DNA from: Marinobacter bryozoorum
Lineage (GTDB): Bacteria > Pseudomonadota > Gammaproteobacteria > Pseudomonadales > Oleiphilaceae
Length of the DNA: 64,000 bases
Direction: 5' to 3'
NCBI RefSeq assembly: GCF_023156245.1
Contig: NZ_JAKZAH010000005.1
Span: 62,001-126,000 of the forward strand
The notes under the pieces are model-generated. The model was not told where the DNA came from and did not search any database. It saw nothing but the letters and a program-made list of their open reading frames with translations. Below are positions 8,459 through 16,575 of the stretch, piece by piece. The translations under genes and the position numbers were made by a program. How positions within the stretch are numbered: the first letter of the stretch is position 1; the number at the start of each line of letters is the position of its first letter.

Positions 8459-8497
8459 GCCCGGGCCGGCAACCGATTGCCGGCCCGGGCCTTTTTC
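8459..8497 (+). terminator. Rho-independent terminator on the plus strand, inside the motD-parC gap
   Basis: A perfect 14-bp GC-rich stem (8459-8472 with 8477-8490, loop CCGA) is followed on the plus strand by CTTTTTC. On the minus strand, where all neighbouring genes lie, the sequence after the stem is GCATCGG with no T-run. It therefore looks like a terminator for antisense transcripts, or a pause or processing hairpin in the minus transcript. Confidence 0.65.
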
Positions 8498-8572
8498 ATG
8501 GTCAAATCCGGCCTTTCCGGACATTGATACAGATATCGTGCCACCCTTATCAGACAGCATCGCTCCATCGAT

Positions 8573-9376
8573 TTACGGTGACCGGACCACGCCCCGGATC
8601 GCGGCATCACGGGAGATCAGCAGCACTACCCGCCGGTTACGGCGCCGGCCTTCGTCGGTGTCGTTACGGGCCACCGGCTGCCAGGCGCCATAGCCAACAG
8701 CCGCCATCCTCGATGCATCCACCCCCTCGGCGGCCAGCATGCGCACCACCGCCGATGCCCTTGCTGTCGACAGCTCCCAGTTCGACGGGTAGCGACTGGT
8801 CCGGATCGGCCGGTCGTCGGTAAACCCCTCCACCCGTATGGCGTTGTCCTCATCCCTCAGGATATCTGCGATCCGCTCCATCACCGGAAAGGCATCATAG
8901 TGCGGTTCCGCCTCACCGCTGCCGAACAACAGGCTGTCACGCATACTGAGCTCAATCCATTTGTCGTTGCTTTGCAGGCTGACCACCCCCTGCTCCATCA
9001 GGCTATCGAACTCCAGGGCAAAGCGGTTGGCCATCTCCTGCAGGGCCTCGCTGCGAAGGTCCTGCTCACGGACCGTGGTGGAAGGCTCCTCGGCGGGCAC
9101 CGGCTCAGGCGCCACCGGTGGGGGAATTACCTGGTCCCCGGTGGGCTCTGTCAGGGCTGGCTGATCGCCCACGGGAACGGGCGTCATGGATCGCTGGGGC
9201 GCGTTGAAGACGCCCGTCAGCGTTTCGGAGAGCACCTTGTACTTGCCTTCGTTCACAGAAGACACCGAGTACATGACCACGAAGAACCCGAACAGCAGCG
9301 TGATGAAGTCCGCATAGGAAATCAGCCACCGCTCCCGGTTCTGGCTTACCTCAGCCCGCCTGGATCGACGCCTCAT
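8573..9376 (-). CDS. motD: Flagellar motor stator protein MotD (MotB family)
   Basis: 267 residues. One transmembrane helix at 18-40 carries the proton-channel aspartate D23 (ISYADFITLLFGFF). A proline-rich linker follows (about 68-100), then an OmpA/MotB peptidoglycan-binding domain with IRVEGFTDDRPIRTSRYPSN and the closing GRRRNRRVVL. It forms a stator unit with the MotC gene just upstream. In Pseudomonas the second stator set MotCD supports swarming; no motAB pair lies in this window. A GGGGGAAC Shine-Dalgarno precedes the ATG, 21 bases after motC. Confidence 0.93.
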   Translation of the reverse strand: MRRRSRRAEVSQNRERWLISYADFITLLFGFFVVMYSVSSVNEGKYKVLSETLTGVFNAPQRSMTPVPVGDQPALTEPTGDQVIPPPVAPEPVPAEEPSTTVREQDLRSEALQEMANRFALEFDSLMEQGVVSLQSNDKWIELSMRDSLLFGSGEAEPHYDAFPVMERIADILRDEDNAIRVEGFTDDRPIRTSRYPSNWELSTARASAVVRMLAAEGVDASRMAAVGYGAWQPVARNDTDEGRRRNRRVVLLISRDAAIRGVVRSP

Positions 9377-9397
9377 GGGTTCCCCCTGCGCGTTGGC

Positions 9398-10141
9398 TCA
9401 TGGTTGCACGAACCCCCGCAATCGCATCTCGATGGCGCGGGGATTCTCGCCTTCCGCGATGGCAATAATGCCATCAATCATCATGTCCTCGTACCGGGTC
9501 CGACGCCGCACAATTTCCCGCATCTTGTTGGCAATGGGAAAAAACAGCAGGTTGGCCAGGGCGACCCCGTATATGGTGGCCACGAAGGCGGTAGCAATAC
9601 CGGCACCGAGGGTGGAAGGGTCGGTCAGGTTGGTCATGACCTGGATCAGCCCCATAACCGCCCCGATAATACCGATGGTGGGCGAGTATCCCCCCATGGC
9701 TTCGAACACCTGGGCGGCCTCCAGGTCGCGCTGCTCCCGGGATTCCAGGTCCACTTCCAGCACGCTGCGAATGGTCTCGGTTTCGGCACCGTCCACCAGT
9801 AGCTGCAGGCCTTTGCGGGCAAAGGGTTCGGGCTCTTTCTCGGCGATGCCCTCGAGGCCGAGCAGGCCCTGTTTGCGGGCCTTGACGCTCCAGTCCATGA
9901 CCTTGCCCACGCCCTCCTCGAGGCCGATGTAAGGCGGGAAAAACACCCAGCGGGCCTGGCTGAAGGCCCGGCGGAGAAGGCCCGCGGATGTCTGCAGGAT
10001 GGTGGCGGCCAGGGTACCACCGACCACGATCAGTGCCGCCGGCAGGTTGAACAGGGAGGCCAGGGTGCCCCCTTCGAGCATATTGCCCCCCAGCAGCGCC
10101 GCAAAGGCTAGGATAATGCCCAGCAGGCTGAGGATATCCAT
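9398..10141 (-). CDS. motC: Flagellar motor stator protein MotC (MotA family)
   Basis: 247 residues with four predicted transmembrane helices. The family signature PTIGIIGAVMGLIQVMTNL lies in the third helix (about residues 154-172), and the cytoplasmic loop between helices 2 and 3 is charged (about residues 60-145). It conducts ions with MotD to drive rotor protein FliG. The start codon shares one base with the cheB stop (TGATG), so expression is coupled to cheB. The length is shorter than MotA of E. coli and typical for MotC/PomA-like stators. Confidence 0.93.
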   Translation of the reverse strand: MDILSLLGIILAFAALLGGNMLEGGTLASLFNLPAALIVVGGTLAATILQTSAGLLRRAFSQARWVFFPPYIGLEEGVGKVMDWSVKARKQGLLGLEGIAEKEPEPFARKGLQLLVDGAETETIRSVLEVDLESREQRDLEAAQVFEAMGGYSPTIGIIGAVMGLIQVMTNLTDPSTLGAGIATAFVATIYGVALANLLFFPIANKMREIVRRRTRYEDMMIDGIIAIAEGENPRAIEMRLRGFVQP

Positions 10142-11301
10142 CAGTGGACCCCTTCAACCAGGCGGGGCCCGACCTCGTCCAGGGGCAGGATTTCATCACT
10201 GAGCCCGGCCCGGGCAACAGCCATGGGCATGCCGTAGATCACCGAGGATTTTTCATCCTGGGACCAGATCACCGACCCGGTCTGTTTCATCATCCGGCTG
10301 CCTTCCTTGCCGTCTGCTCCCATACCAGTGAGGATCACGCCCAGGGTCTTGCCCGGGAAGCTGCGGGCCAGGGAGCCAAAGGTGACATCGACGCTGGGCT
10401 TGTAGTTGAGCCGGTCATCCCCGGGCAGGATACGCACCCTGCCCTGGCCGCCCCGGTTCTCGATCATCATCTGTTTGCCACCCGGTGCCAGCAGTGCCAG
10501 GCCCGGACGCAGCATATCGCCGTCCTCGGCCTGGCGAACCTGGATGCGGCAGAGTTTGTTCAGCCGCTCGGCGAAGGCCGGGGTGAAACTGCCGGGCATA
10601 TGCTGAACCAGCACCAGTGGCGCCGGGAAATTGGCAGGCAGGTTGACCAGTACCTTCTGCAGGGCGATAGGGCCGCCGGTGGAGGTGCCAATGGCCACCA
10701 CATCATAGTGACGGTTGGCCGTGCGGCGGCGAGCGGGGCGCGCCGGGGCACCTGGTTCCTGTCGCGACGCCGGGGGGGCAGCGGGCGCCTGGCGTGCGCT
10801 AACACGGCTGGATTCCTGTCGGTGTGCAGGAGGAGTGGCCGGGCGTGAGCCAGCCGGTGCATTCGGGGGCGTTGACGGCGCCTTACTACGGCCTGCCCGG
10901 GGGCTACTTCGGGCCACATCCAGTATACGCTGTCGCAGGATGCGCTGGAGCTCCGAACCGTCCTTGGCAATATCTTCGAAATTCTTCGGCAGGAAGTCGA
11001 CGGCACCGGCTTCCAGGGCATCCAGGGTTACCCGGGCGCCCTCGTAGGTCAGGGAGGAGAACATCAGTACCGGCGTCGGGCAGCGGCGCATGATTTCCTT
11101 CACCGCTGCAATACCATTCATCACCGGCATTTCATAATCCATGGTGATGACATCCGGGCGAAGCTTCTCCGCCATTTCCACGCCTTCACGGCCATTGGTG
11201 GCGGCGCCCACAACCTTGATGGTGCCGGAAGCGTTGAGAATTTCCGTCAGTCGCTTGCGGAAGAACCCGGAATCATCAACGACCAGCACAGAAACTGTCA
11301 T
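10141..11301 (-). CDS. cheB: Chemotaxis protein-glutamate methylesterase CheB
   Basis: 386 residues. The N-terminal receiver domain has acidic D9/D10, phospho-acceptor D55 (VITMDYEMPVMNG) and a conserved lysine in DFLPKNFED. A long linker of about 60 residues rich in P, A and R (about 140-195) leads to the methylesterase domain. The catalytic serine is in GTSTGGP, the histidine in QHMPGSFT and the aspartate in GMGADGKEG. Phosphorylation by CheA activates demethylation/deamidation of receptors, giving adaptation. No cheR is present in this window. The linker is longer than in the E. coli enzyme. Confidence 0.97.
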   Translation of the reverse strand: MTVSVLVVDDSGFFRKRLTEILNASGTIKVVGAATNGREGVEMAEKLRPDVITMDYEMPVMNGIAAVKEIMRRCPTPVLMFSSLTYEGARVTLDALEAGAVDFLPKNFEDIAKDGSELQRILRQRILDVARSSPRAGRSKAPSTPPNAPAGSRPATPPAHRQESSRVSARQAPAAPPASRQEPGAPARPARRRTANRHYDVVAIGTSTGGPIALQKVLVNLPANFPAPLVLVQHMPGSFTPAFAERLNKLCRIQVRQAEDGDMLRPGLALLAPGGKQMMIENRGGQGRVRILPGDDRLNYKPSVDVTFGSLARSFPGKTLGVILTGMGADGKEGSRMMKQTGSVIWSQDEKSSVIYGMPMAVARAGLSDEILPLDEVGPRLVEGVH

Positions 11302-11329
11302 TCACTCCCCCTCTCTGATACCCGTCCGG

Positions 11330-13465
11330 TCAGCCGTAGTGCTGCAACAGGCTGGGCACATCAATGATCAGGGCGATGCGGCCATCGCCGGTAATGGTGG
11401 CACCCGCCATGCCCGGCGTGCCCTGCAAGGCACGACCCAACGGTTTGATAACCACCTCTTCCTGGCCAATCAGCTGGTCCACCACAAAGCCCACCTGGCG
11501 CGTGCCCATGGCCACGATCACCACATGGGCATTCTCAGGCTCGGCCGTGCCGGTATCCGAGGGCACCAGCCACCGCTTGATATGGAACAGCGGGAAGACC
11601 TTGTCCCGCACGACGATGCATTCACGACCGTCGACAACATTTTTCTTGCTCAGGTCCAGGTGGAAAATCTCCACCACGTTGACCAGCGGCAGGGCAAAGG
11701 ACTGGTTGCCCAGCATGATCATCAATGTGGGCATGATCGCCAGGGTCAGCGGCACCTTGATACGGATCGCCGTACCCTTGCCCGGACTGGATTCCACATG
11801 GACCTGGCCATTGAGCTGGCTAATCTTGGTCTTCACCACGTCCATGCCGACACCACGACCGGACACATCGGAGATCTGGTCCTTGGTGGAGAAACCGGCG
11901 GCGAAGATCAGGTTGAAACACTCGTTGTCGGTCAGGCGGTCTGCCGCATCCTGGTCGTAGATGCCCTTCTCTACCGCCTTGCGACGCAATTTTTCCGGAT
12001 CCATACCGCCGCCGTCGTCCTCGATGGACAGCAGGATATGATCCCCTTCCTGCTCTGCCGACAGGGTGACCGTGCCCTGGCGTGGCTTGCCGGCCTGCTC
12101 ACGGGCATCGGGCATTTCGATGCCATGGTCCACGGAGTTGCGCACCAGGTGCACCAGCGGATCGGCCAGGGCTTCCACCAGGTTCTTGTCCAGGTCCGTG
12201 TCTTCGCCGTGCATGACCAGGTTGATTTCTTTCTTCAGGTTCCGGGCCAGGTCACGGACCACACGGGGAAAGCGCCCGAATACCTTCTTGATGGGCTGCA
12301 TCCGGGTCGCCATGACAGCAGACTGAAGGTCCGTAGTGACGACATCCAGGTTGGAAACCGCCTTGTGCACCTCACTGTCTTCACTCTCCGAGCCCAGGCG
12401 CTGCAGGCGATTACGGACCAGGACCAGTTCACCCACCATATTCATGATGTCGTCCAGCCGCCGGGTATCCACCCGCACCGAGGTTTCCGCCGGCGCCTGG
12501 TTTGTCTGGGCAGGGCTCGCTGACTTGGCCGCCGCTGCCGGCTTGGCGGGCTCAGGCGCCGGCTCTGGCTTCTTCTCGGCTGGCTTGTCGCTGGCAGCCT
12601 TTGGTGCGGGCTGCTCTGGATTTGCCGCACCGGCCGAATGCGCCGGGCTCTTGCCCTTGCCGTGGAGGTCGTCAAGCAGGCGCTCGAACTCGTCGTCTGT
12701 AATCAGGTCGCTGTCGCCAGCGCTGGCTTTGTCGTCATCGCCTGCAGGCGCCTCCCCGGTACCTTCATCCGGGTCCGGCACGTCAGTGGAAGCCACTTCG
12801 CCGGAGAACCTGCCCTTGCCATGAAGCTGGTCCAGCAGGGCCTCGAATTCGTCGTCGCTGATATCATCACTGTCTGACGGGCCGCTGGCCTCACCAGCAC
12901 CGGCATCAGCGGGAGCTTTGTCGGCTACGCTTCCCTTGCCATCGTCAAGGGCATCCAGCAGCTGCTCAAATTCATCGTCGGTAATATCACCGTGGTCGTC
13001 ACCACCAGCAGTGGCCGTAGCCTCTTGTGCAGGTGCAGCCGGGGCGTCGGCCTGGCTGTCCAGGGGTGACTCACCCTCAGGCAGGGCGTACTGCCCGAGG
13101 GTGTCGATCAGCGACTGGGGTGCCGGGGTTGGTTCTTCCCGGTTGCGTACCTGGTCGAACATGGCGTTGACGTTATCCAGGGCCTGCAGCACCACGTCCA
13201 TCAGGTCCGAAGTGACGGCACGCTTGTGGTTACGCAGCGTGTCAAACACGTTCTCGGCCGAGTGACAGCAGTTGACCAGCGCTTCGAGCTGGAGGAACCC
13301 GGCCCCCCCCTTGACGGTGTGAAAGCCACGGAAGATGGCATTGAGCAGATCACTGTCTTCCGGGTGCTGTTCCAGGTCCACCAGTTGTTCAGAGAGCTGT
13401 TCCAGGATTTCCCCGGCCTCCACCAGGAAGTCCTGGAGAATCTCTTCGTCTGCATCAAATGCCAT
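11330..13465 (-). CDS. cheA: Chemotaxis histidine kinase CheA with triple acidic linker motif
   Basis: 711 residues. Hpt domain 1-110 has phosphorylated H49 in FHTVKGGAGF. The linker (about 112-328) replaces a recognisable CheY-binding P2 domain and holds three copies of a motif of the form D-I-[TS]-D-D-E-F-E-x-L-L-D (about 160-171, 201-212, 255-266), each followed by a short glycine/lysine-rich turn. Dimerisation starts near 330, the kinase N-box is LVHLVRNSVDHGIE, G-boxes are DDGGGMD and GRGVGMD, and the CheW-like regulatory domain closes the protein. CheA phosphorylates CheY and CheB. The linker probably contains the docking region for ParP/ParC-based polar localisation, by comparison with Vibrio CheA; the assignment of the repeats to that role is inference. 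Confidence 0.97.
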   Translation of the reverse strand: MAFDADEEILQDFLVEAGEILEQLSEQLVDLEQHPEDSDLLNAIFRGFHTVKGGAGFLQLEALVNCCHSAENVFDTLRNHKRAVTSDLMDVVLQALDNVNAMFDQVRNREEPTPAPQSLIDTLGQYALPEGESPLDSQADAPAAPAQEATATAGGDDHGDITDDEFEQLLDALDDGKGSVADKAPADAGAGEASGPSDSDDISDDEFEALLDQLHGKGRFSGEVASTDVPDPDEGTGEAPAGDDDKASAGDSDLITDDEFERLLDDLHGKGKSPAHSAGAANPEQPAPKAASDKPAEKKPEPAPEPAKPAAAAKSASPAQTNQAPAETSVRVDTRRLDDIMNMVGELVLVRNRLQRLGSESEDSEVHKAVSNLDVVTTDLQSAVMATRMQPIKKVFGRFPRVVRDLARNLKKEINLVMHGEDTDLDKNLVEALADPLVHLVRNSVDHGIEMPDAREQAGKPRQGTVTLSAEQEGDHILLSIEDDGGGMDPEKLRRKAVEKGIYDQDAADRLTDNECFNLIFAAGFSTKDQISDVSGRGVGMDVVKTKISQLNGQVHVESSPGKGTAIRIKVPLTLAIMPTLMIMLGNQSFALPLVNVVEIFHLDLSKKNVVDGRECIVVRDKVFPLFHIKRWLVPSDTGTAEPENAHVVIVAMGTRQVGFVVDQLIGQEEVVIKPLGRALQGTPGMAGATITGDGRIALIIDVPSLLQHYG

Positions 13466-13478
13466 GCAACTACCTCAC

Positions 13479-14261
13479 TTAAAAGCCGAGACTGGACAGC
13501 AGGTCGTCAACGTCGTCCTGTCCGGACACAACGTCAGACCGCTCTGCGGCGCGCATCTGGGGTCCTTCCCCCTTGATCGAGGCATCCTTTTCCTTGATTT
13601 CGTGGACGGTTCCGGTGAGCTGGTCCACGTGGCTGGCCATCACAACAAGGCTCAGCAGGTTCTCTTCTACTTCTTTCACCAGGGCGGTGACCTTCTGGAT
13701 CACCTGCCCGGTCAGGTCCTGGAAATCCTGCGCCAGCAGGATTTCCGAGAGATCGGTGTACATCTTCTCGGCGTCGTCGGCCAGGCTCTCGAAGAACCGG
13801 TCAATGCGGCCATACAGCTCACGGAACTCGGACGGAGCCATCTCCCGGCGCCGCAGCCGTTGCCAGTCATCCCGCAAGGATCGCGCCTGTTCACACATGG
13901 CGTTGGCCCGGGGCATGGCATCTTCCACCAGGTCCATGGTGCGGTTGGCGGCCTTGCCGGTCATTTCCACCACGTACTGAAGCCGGTCCGAGGCATCGGA
14001 CATCTTGGACAGGGCTTCCTGCTGCTCCGCATTCTGCGGCTGGATCTGGAAATTGCGGATGGCCTCGTGGAGGCTGCGGGTCAGGCGACCCACTTCCCGG
14101 TACAGACTCTGATCCCTCACCTCGCTCAGGTCATTGATCAGGGTCATGGCCCGGGCATAGTCACCGGCATTGACCTGCTCAACAAGCTCCTGGGCCTGTT
14201 CCTTGAGCTTGCTGGTGGTTTCCGGGTCCAGGCCGGGGCTGTTCTGTTTGTCTTCGCTCAT
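13479..14261 (-). CDS. cheZ: CheY-phosphate phosphatase CheZ
   Basis: 260 residues, almost entirely helical. CheZ removes phosphate from CheY-P. The catalytic region of the long hairpin is visible as LLAQDFQDLTGQVIQKV (about 185-201), containing the conserved D and Q of the active site. The CheY-binding C-terminal amphipathic helix is VDDVDDLLSSLGF-like at the very end. It is 47 bases after cheY and 13 bases before cheA on the same strand. Length is slightly above that of the enteric protein because of an N-terminal extension rich in charged residues. Confidence 0.95.
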   Translation of the reverse strand: MSEDKQNSPGLDPETTSKLKEQAQELVEQVNAGDYARAMTLINDLSEVRDQSLYREVGRLTRSLHEAIRNFQIQPQNAEQQEALSKMSDASDRLQYVVEMTGKAANRTMDLVEDAMPRANAMCEQARSLRDDWQRLRRREMAPSEFRELYGRIDRFFESLADDAEKMYTDLSEILLAQDFQDLTGQVIQKVTALVKEVEENLLSLVVMASHVDQLTGTVHEIKEKDASIKGEGPQMRAAERSDVVSGQDDVDDLLSSLGF

Positions 14262-14308
14262 GGGAGCACATCCGGACAGTCAGTTCAGGGTTCAAGGCGC
14301 TGGCGGCC

Positions 14309-14680
14309 TTACTGGATTCGCTCGAAGATCTTCTCGATCTTCTCCTTGAGTACGGCGGCCGTGAACGGCTTGACCACATAGCCGTTGACGCCGGCCTGGG
14401 CCGCCGCCACGATCTGGTCGCGCTTGGCCTCGGCCGTCACCATCAGGATCGGCAGATCCTTCAGGTCTTCGTCGGCCCGTACCGCCTTGAGCAAATCGAA
14501 CCCGGACATGCCCGGCATGTTCCAGTCGGTCACCAGGAAGTCGTACTTGCCCGTCTTGAGCATGGGCAAGGCGGTATTGCCGTCATCCGCCTCGTCGGTG
14601 TTGGTGAATCCGAGATCACGGAGCAGGTTCTTGATGATCCGTCGCATCGTGGAGAAGTCGTCCACGATGAGAATTTTCAT
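14309..14680 (-). CDS. cheY: Chemotaxis response regulator CheY
   Basis: 123 residues, a single receiver domain. Acidic D8/D9 in [14 protein letters not shown], phospho-acceptor in [13 protein letters not shown], conserved T in [12 protein letters not shown] and lysine in YVVKPF are all present. CheY-P binds FliM/FliN and changes rotor direction. I start it at the ATG at 14680 (MKILIV), as in other CheY proteins, with GGAC seven bases upstream; the longer upstream frame has no family support. The gene follows fliA after 206 bases containing a candidate sigma-54 promoter. Confidence 0.97.
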   Translation of the reverse strand: MKILIVDDFSTMRRIIKNLLRDLGFTNTDEADDGNTALPMLKTGKYDFLVTDWNMPGMSGFDLLKAVRADEDLKDLPILMVTAEAKRDQIVAAAQAGVNGYVVKPFTAAVLKEKIEKIFERIQ

Positions 14681-14866
14681 GTTCTTGTCCAATGGGACCT
14701 CCAGTTGGTCGTCGCCGGAATATTGACCTGGCCCTGTGCGGGCCTTTGGCAGGCGATAACCTGCCTGCACTGCTGTCAGATCCTCAGCTGTGGCGTCATT
14801 CTAGCAGCCTGAGCGATGCTTACCGTTTCAATGTGTTATCGAACGATTCTGCTGTAACCGTCTGTC

Positions 14867-14884
14867 TGCCCGGACCGTGCCAGG
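14867..14884 (-). promoter_or_regulatory. Candidate sigma-54 promoter upstream of cheY
   Basis: Read on the minus strand: CCTGGCACGGTCCGGGCA. The -24 box TGGCACG is perfect and GG to GC spacing is ten; the -12 box (GGGCA) lacks the usual TT. It lies immediately downstream of the fliA stop, about 190 bases before the cheY ATG. It would give the cheYZAB-mot-par block its own promoter. Confidence 0.5.
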
Positions 14885-14886
14885 CG

Positions 14887-15636
14887 TCAGAGGGCGCCTG
14901 CATCCCCGGCCTGCCAGTCCGACAGCCGGCCCCGCAACCGCAGTGCGGCCTGGCTGTGGATCTGGCTGACCCGGCTTTCACTGACGCCGAGTACCGCGCC
15001 GATTTCCTTCAGGTTCAGTTCGTCCTGGTAGTACAGGCTCAACACCAGCTTTTCCCGCTCCGGCAGATCATTGATGGCCGATGCGAGGTTCTGGCGGAAT
15101 GCCGCTCCGGACACATCATCCAGCGGATTATCCGTGGCTTCCTGTTCGTGTATCGGCAGCTCTCCGGTTTCATTGAGCTCATCGAGGGAAAAAAGTCGAC
15201 CGGAGCTGGCGTCACTGAGGCAGGAGTGGTATTCGGTCAGGGTCATGCCCAGCTCGTCGGCCACTTCCTGGTCCTGGGCTTCGCGCCCTTCCCGGTCCTC
15301 AACCGCCTTGATGGCAGCCGCGACACGGCGGGCATTGCGATGGACCGAACGGGGAACCCAGTCACCCTTGCGGATTTCGTCCACAATGGCGCCGCGTATG
15401 CGAATGCCGGCGTAGGTTTCAAAGGAGGCACCCCGGTCATCCTGGTACTTGGCCGCAGCTTCCAGCAGGCCGACCATGCCAGCCTGGATCAGGTCGTCCA
15501 GCTGAACGGAGTCGGGCAGCCGGGCCATCAGGTGCAGGGCGATTTTCTTGACCAGCGGCGCATGCTGCTCAACCAGCTGATGGGTACTGCCCCGACCGGT
15601 CTGGTGGTAAATTCCGAGTCTTCTGGCCAATGTCAT
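14887..15636 (-). CDS. fliA: RNA polymerase sigma factor FliA (sigma-28)
   Basis: 249 residues with sigma regions 2, 3 and 4: LVKKIALHLMARLPDSVQLD then DLIQAGMVGLLEA (region 2), RGAIVDEIRKGDWVPRSVHR (2.4-3.0) and the C-terminal helix-turn-helix LKEIGAVLGVSESRVSQIHS (region 4.2). FliA directs transcription of late flagellar and chemotaxis genes. It is held by the anti-sigma factor FlgM, which is not in this window. The gene follows fleN by 31 bases. The ribosome-binding site is weak, which may keep its level low. Confidence 0.96.
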   Translation of the reverse strand: MTLARRLGIYHQTGRGSTHQLVEQHAPLVKKIALHLMARLPDSVQLDDLIQAGMVGLLEAAAKYQDDRGASFETYAGIRIRGAIVDEIRKGDWVPRSVHRNARRVAAAIKAVEDREGREAQDQEVADELGMTLTEYHSCLSDASSGRLFSLDELNETGELPIHEQEATDNPLDDVSGAAFRQNLASAINDLPEREKLVLSLYYQDELNLKEIGAVLGVSESRVSQIHSQAALRLRGRLSDWQAGDAGAL

Positions 15637-15667
15637 GTATCCGGTTAACCCGTACTTCAGGAATGGA

Positions 15668-16486
15668 TCAGGCGTTACTACCTACCAGGCGCTCAACGAA
15701 AAACTCCAGGTGCCCCCGGGGCGATGTAGGCAGGGGCCAGTTGTCGACCTGCTCCGCCAGGGCCTTGATGGCCAGTGACGCCTTGGCCCGGGGGTAAGCG
15801 TCCAGTACCGCCCTCTGACGTTGCACTGCCTTGCGCACAGATTCGTCGTAAGGAACCATGCCCACGTATTGTAATGCAACATCAAGGAACCGCTCAGTGA
15901 CCCGGGTCAGTTTACCGAACAGATGCTTGCCTTCCTGCTCATTACGGACCTGGTTGGCGAGGATGCGGAAACGATTGACACCATAGTCGCGGTTCATCAG
16001 CTTGATCAGGGCATAGGCATCGGTGATTGACGTCGGCTCGTCACAGACCACCAGCAACAACTCCTGGGCAGCACGCAGGAAACTGACCACGCTCTCCGAA
16101 ATACCGGCGGCCGTATCGACAATCAGGACATCCACCTGGTCACCCAGTTCGCTGAACGCATTAATCAGCCCGGCATGTTCCATGGGTGAAAGCTGGGTCA
16201 TACGCTGGGTGCCCGACGAAGCAGGCACGATCTTTATGCCACCCGGGCCATTCACCAGCACATCACGAAGGTCACACTCACCGGACAGTACGTCGGCCAG
16301 GTTACGCTTGGCGCCGATTCCCAGCAGCACATCAATATTCGCCAGGCCCAGGTCGGCATCCAGCAGGATAACCCGGCGGCCCATTTGCGACAGGGCAATT
16401 CCCAGGTTGACCGAAACATTGCTCTTGCCCACGCCACCCTTGCCACCGGTGACTGCGATTACCTGAACCGGATGTGGTCTGCTCAT
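15668..16486 (-). CDS. fleN: Flagellar number regulator FleN (FlhG), MinD-like ATPase
   Basis: 272 residues. It is a MinD/ParA-type ATPase with deviant Walker A GGKGGVGKSN (about residues 14-23), LLDADLGLANIDVLLG and VDTAAGIS. In polar flagellates FleN limits flagellar number by antagonising FleQ, and cooperates with the GTPase FlhF. The C-terminal helix KASLAIKALAEQVDNW resembles the membrane-targeting region of the family. It lies between flhF and fliA, the usual order; its own Shine-Dalgarno is weak and the 89-base gap to flhF shows no strong promoter. Confidence 0.95.
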   Translation of the reverse strand: MSRPHPVQVIAVTGGKGGVGKSNVSVNLGIALSQMGRRVILLDADLGLANIDVLLGIGAKRNLADVLSGECDLRDVLVNGPGGIKIVPASSGTQRMTQLSPMEHAGLINAFSELGDQVDVLIVDTAAGISESVVSFLRAAQELLLVVCDEPTSITDAYALIKLMNRDYGVNRFRILANQVRNEQEGKHLFGKLTRVTERFLDVALQYVGMVPYDESVRKAVQRQRAVLDAYPRAKASLAIKALAEQVDNWPLPTSPRGHLEFFVERLVGSNA

Positions 16487-16575
16487 AGTGGTTGTCTGTT
16501 CCCGCTGAGGTTGTTCTCATTCATACCAATAAGCCTGCAGGGTGCCGACCACGTCCGGCTGCCGGCAAGGGCCAC

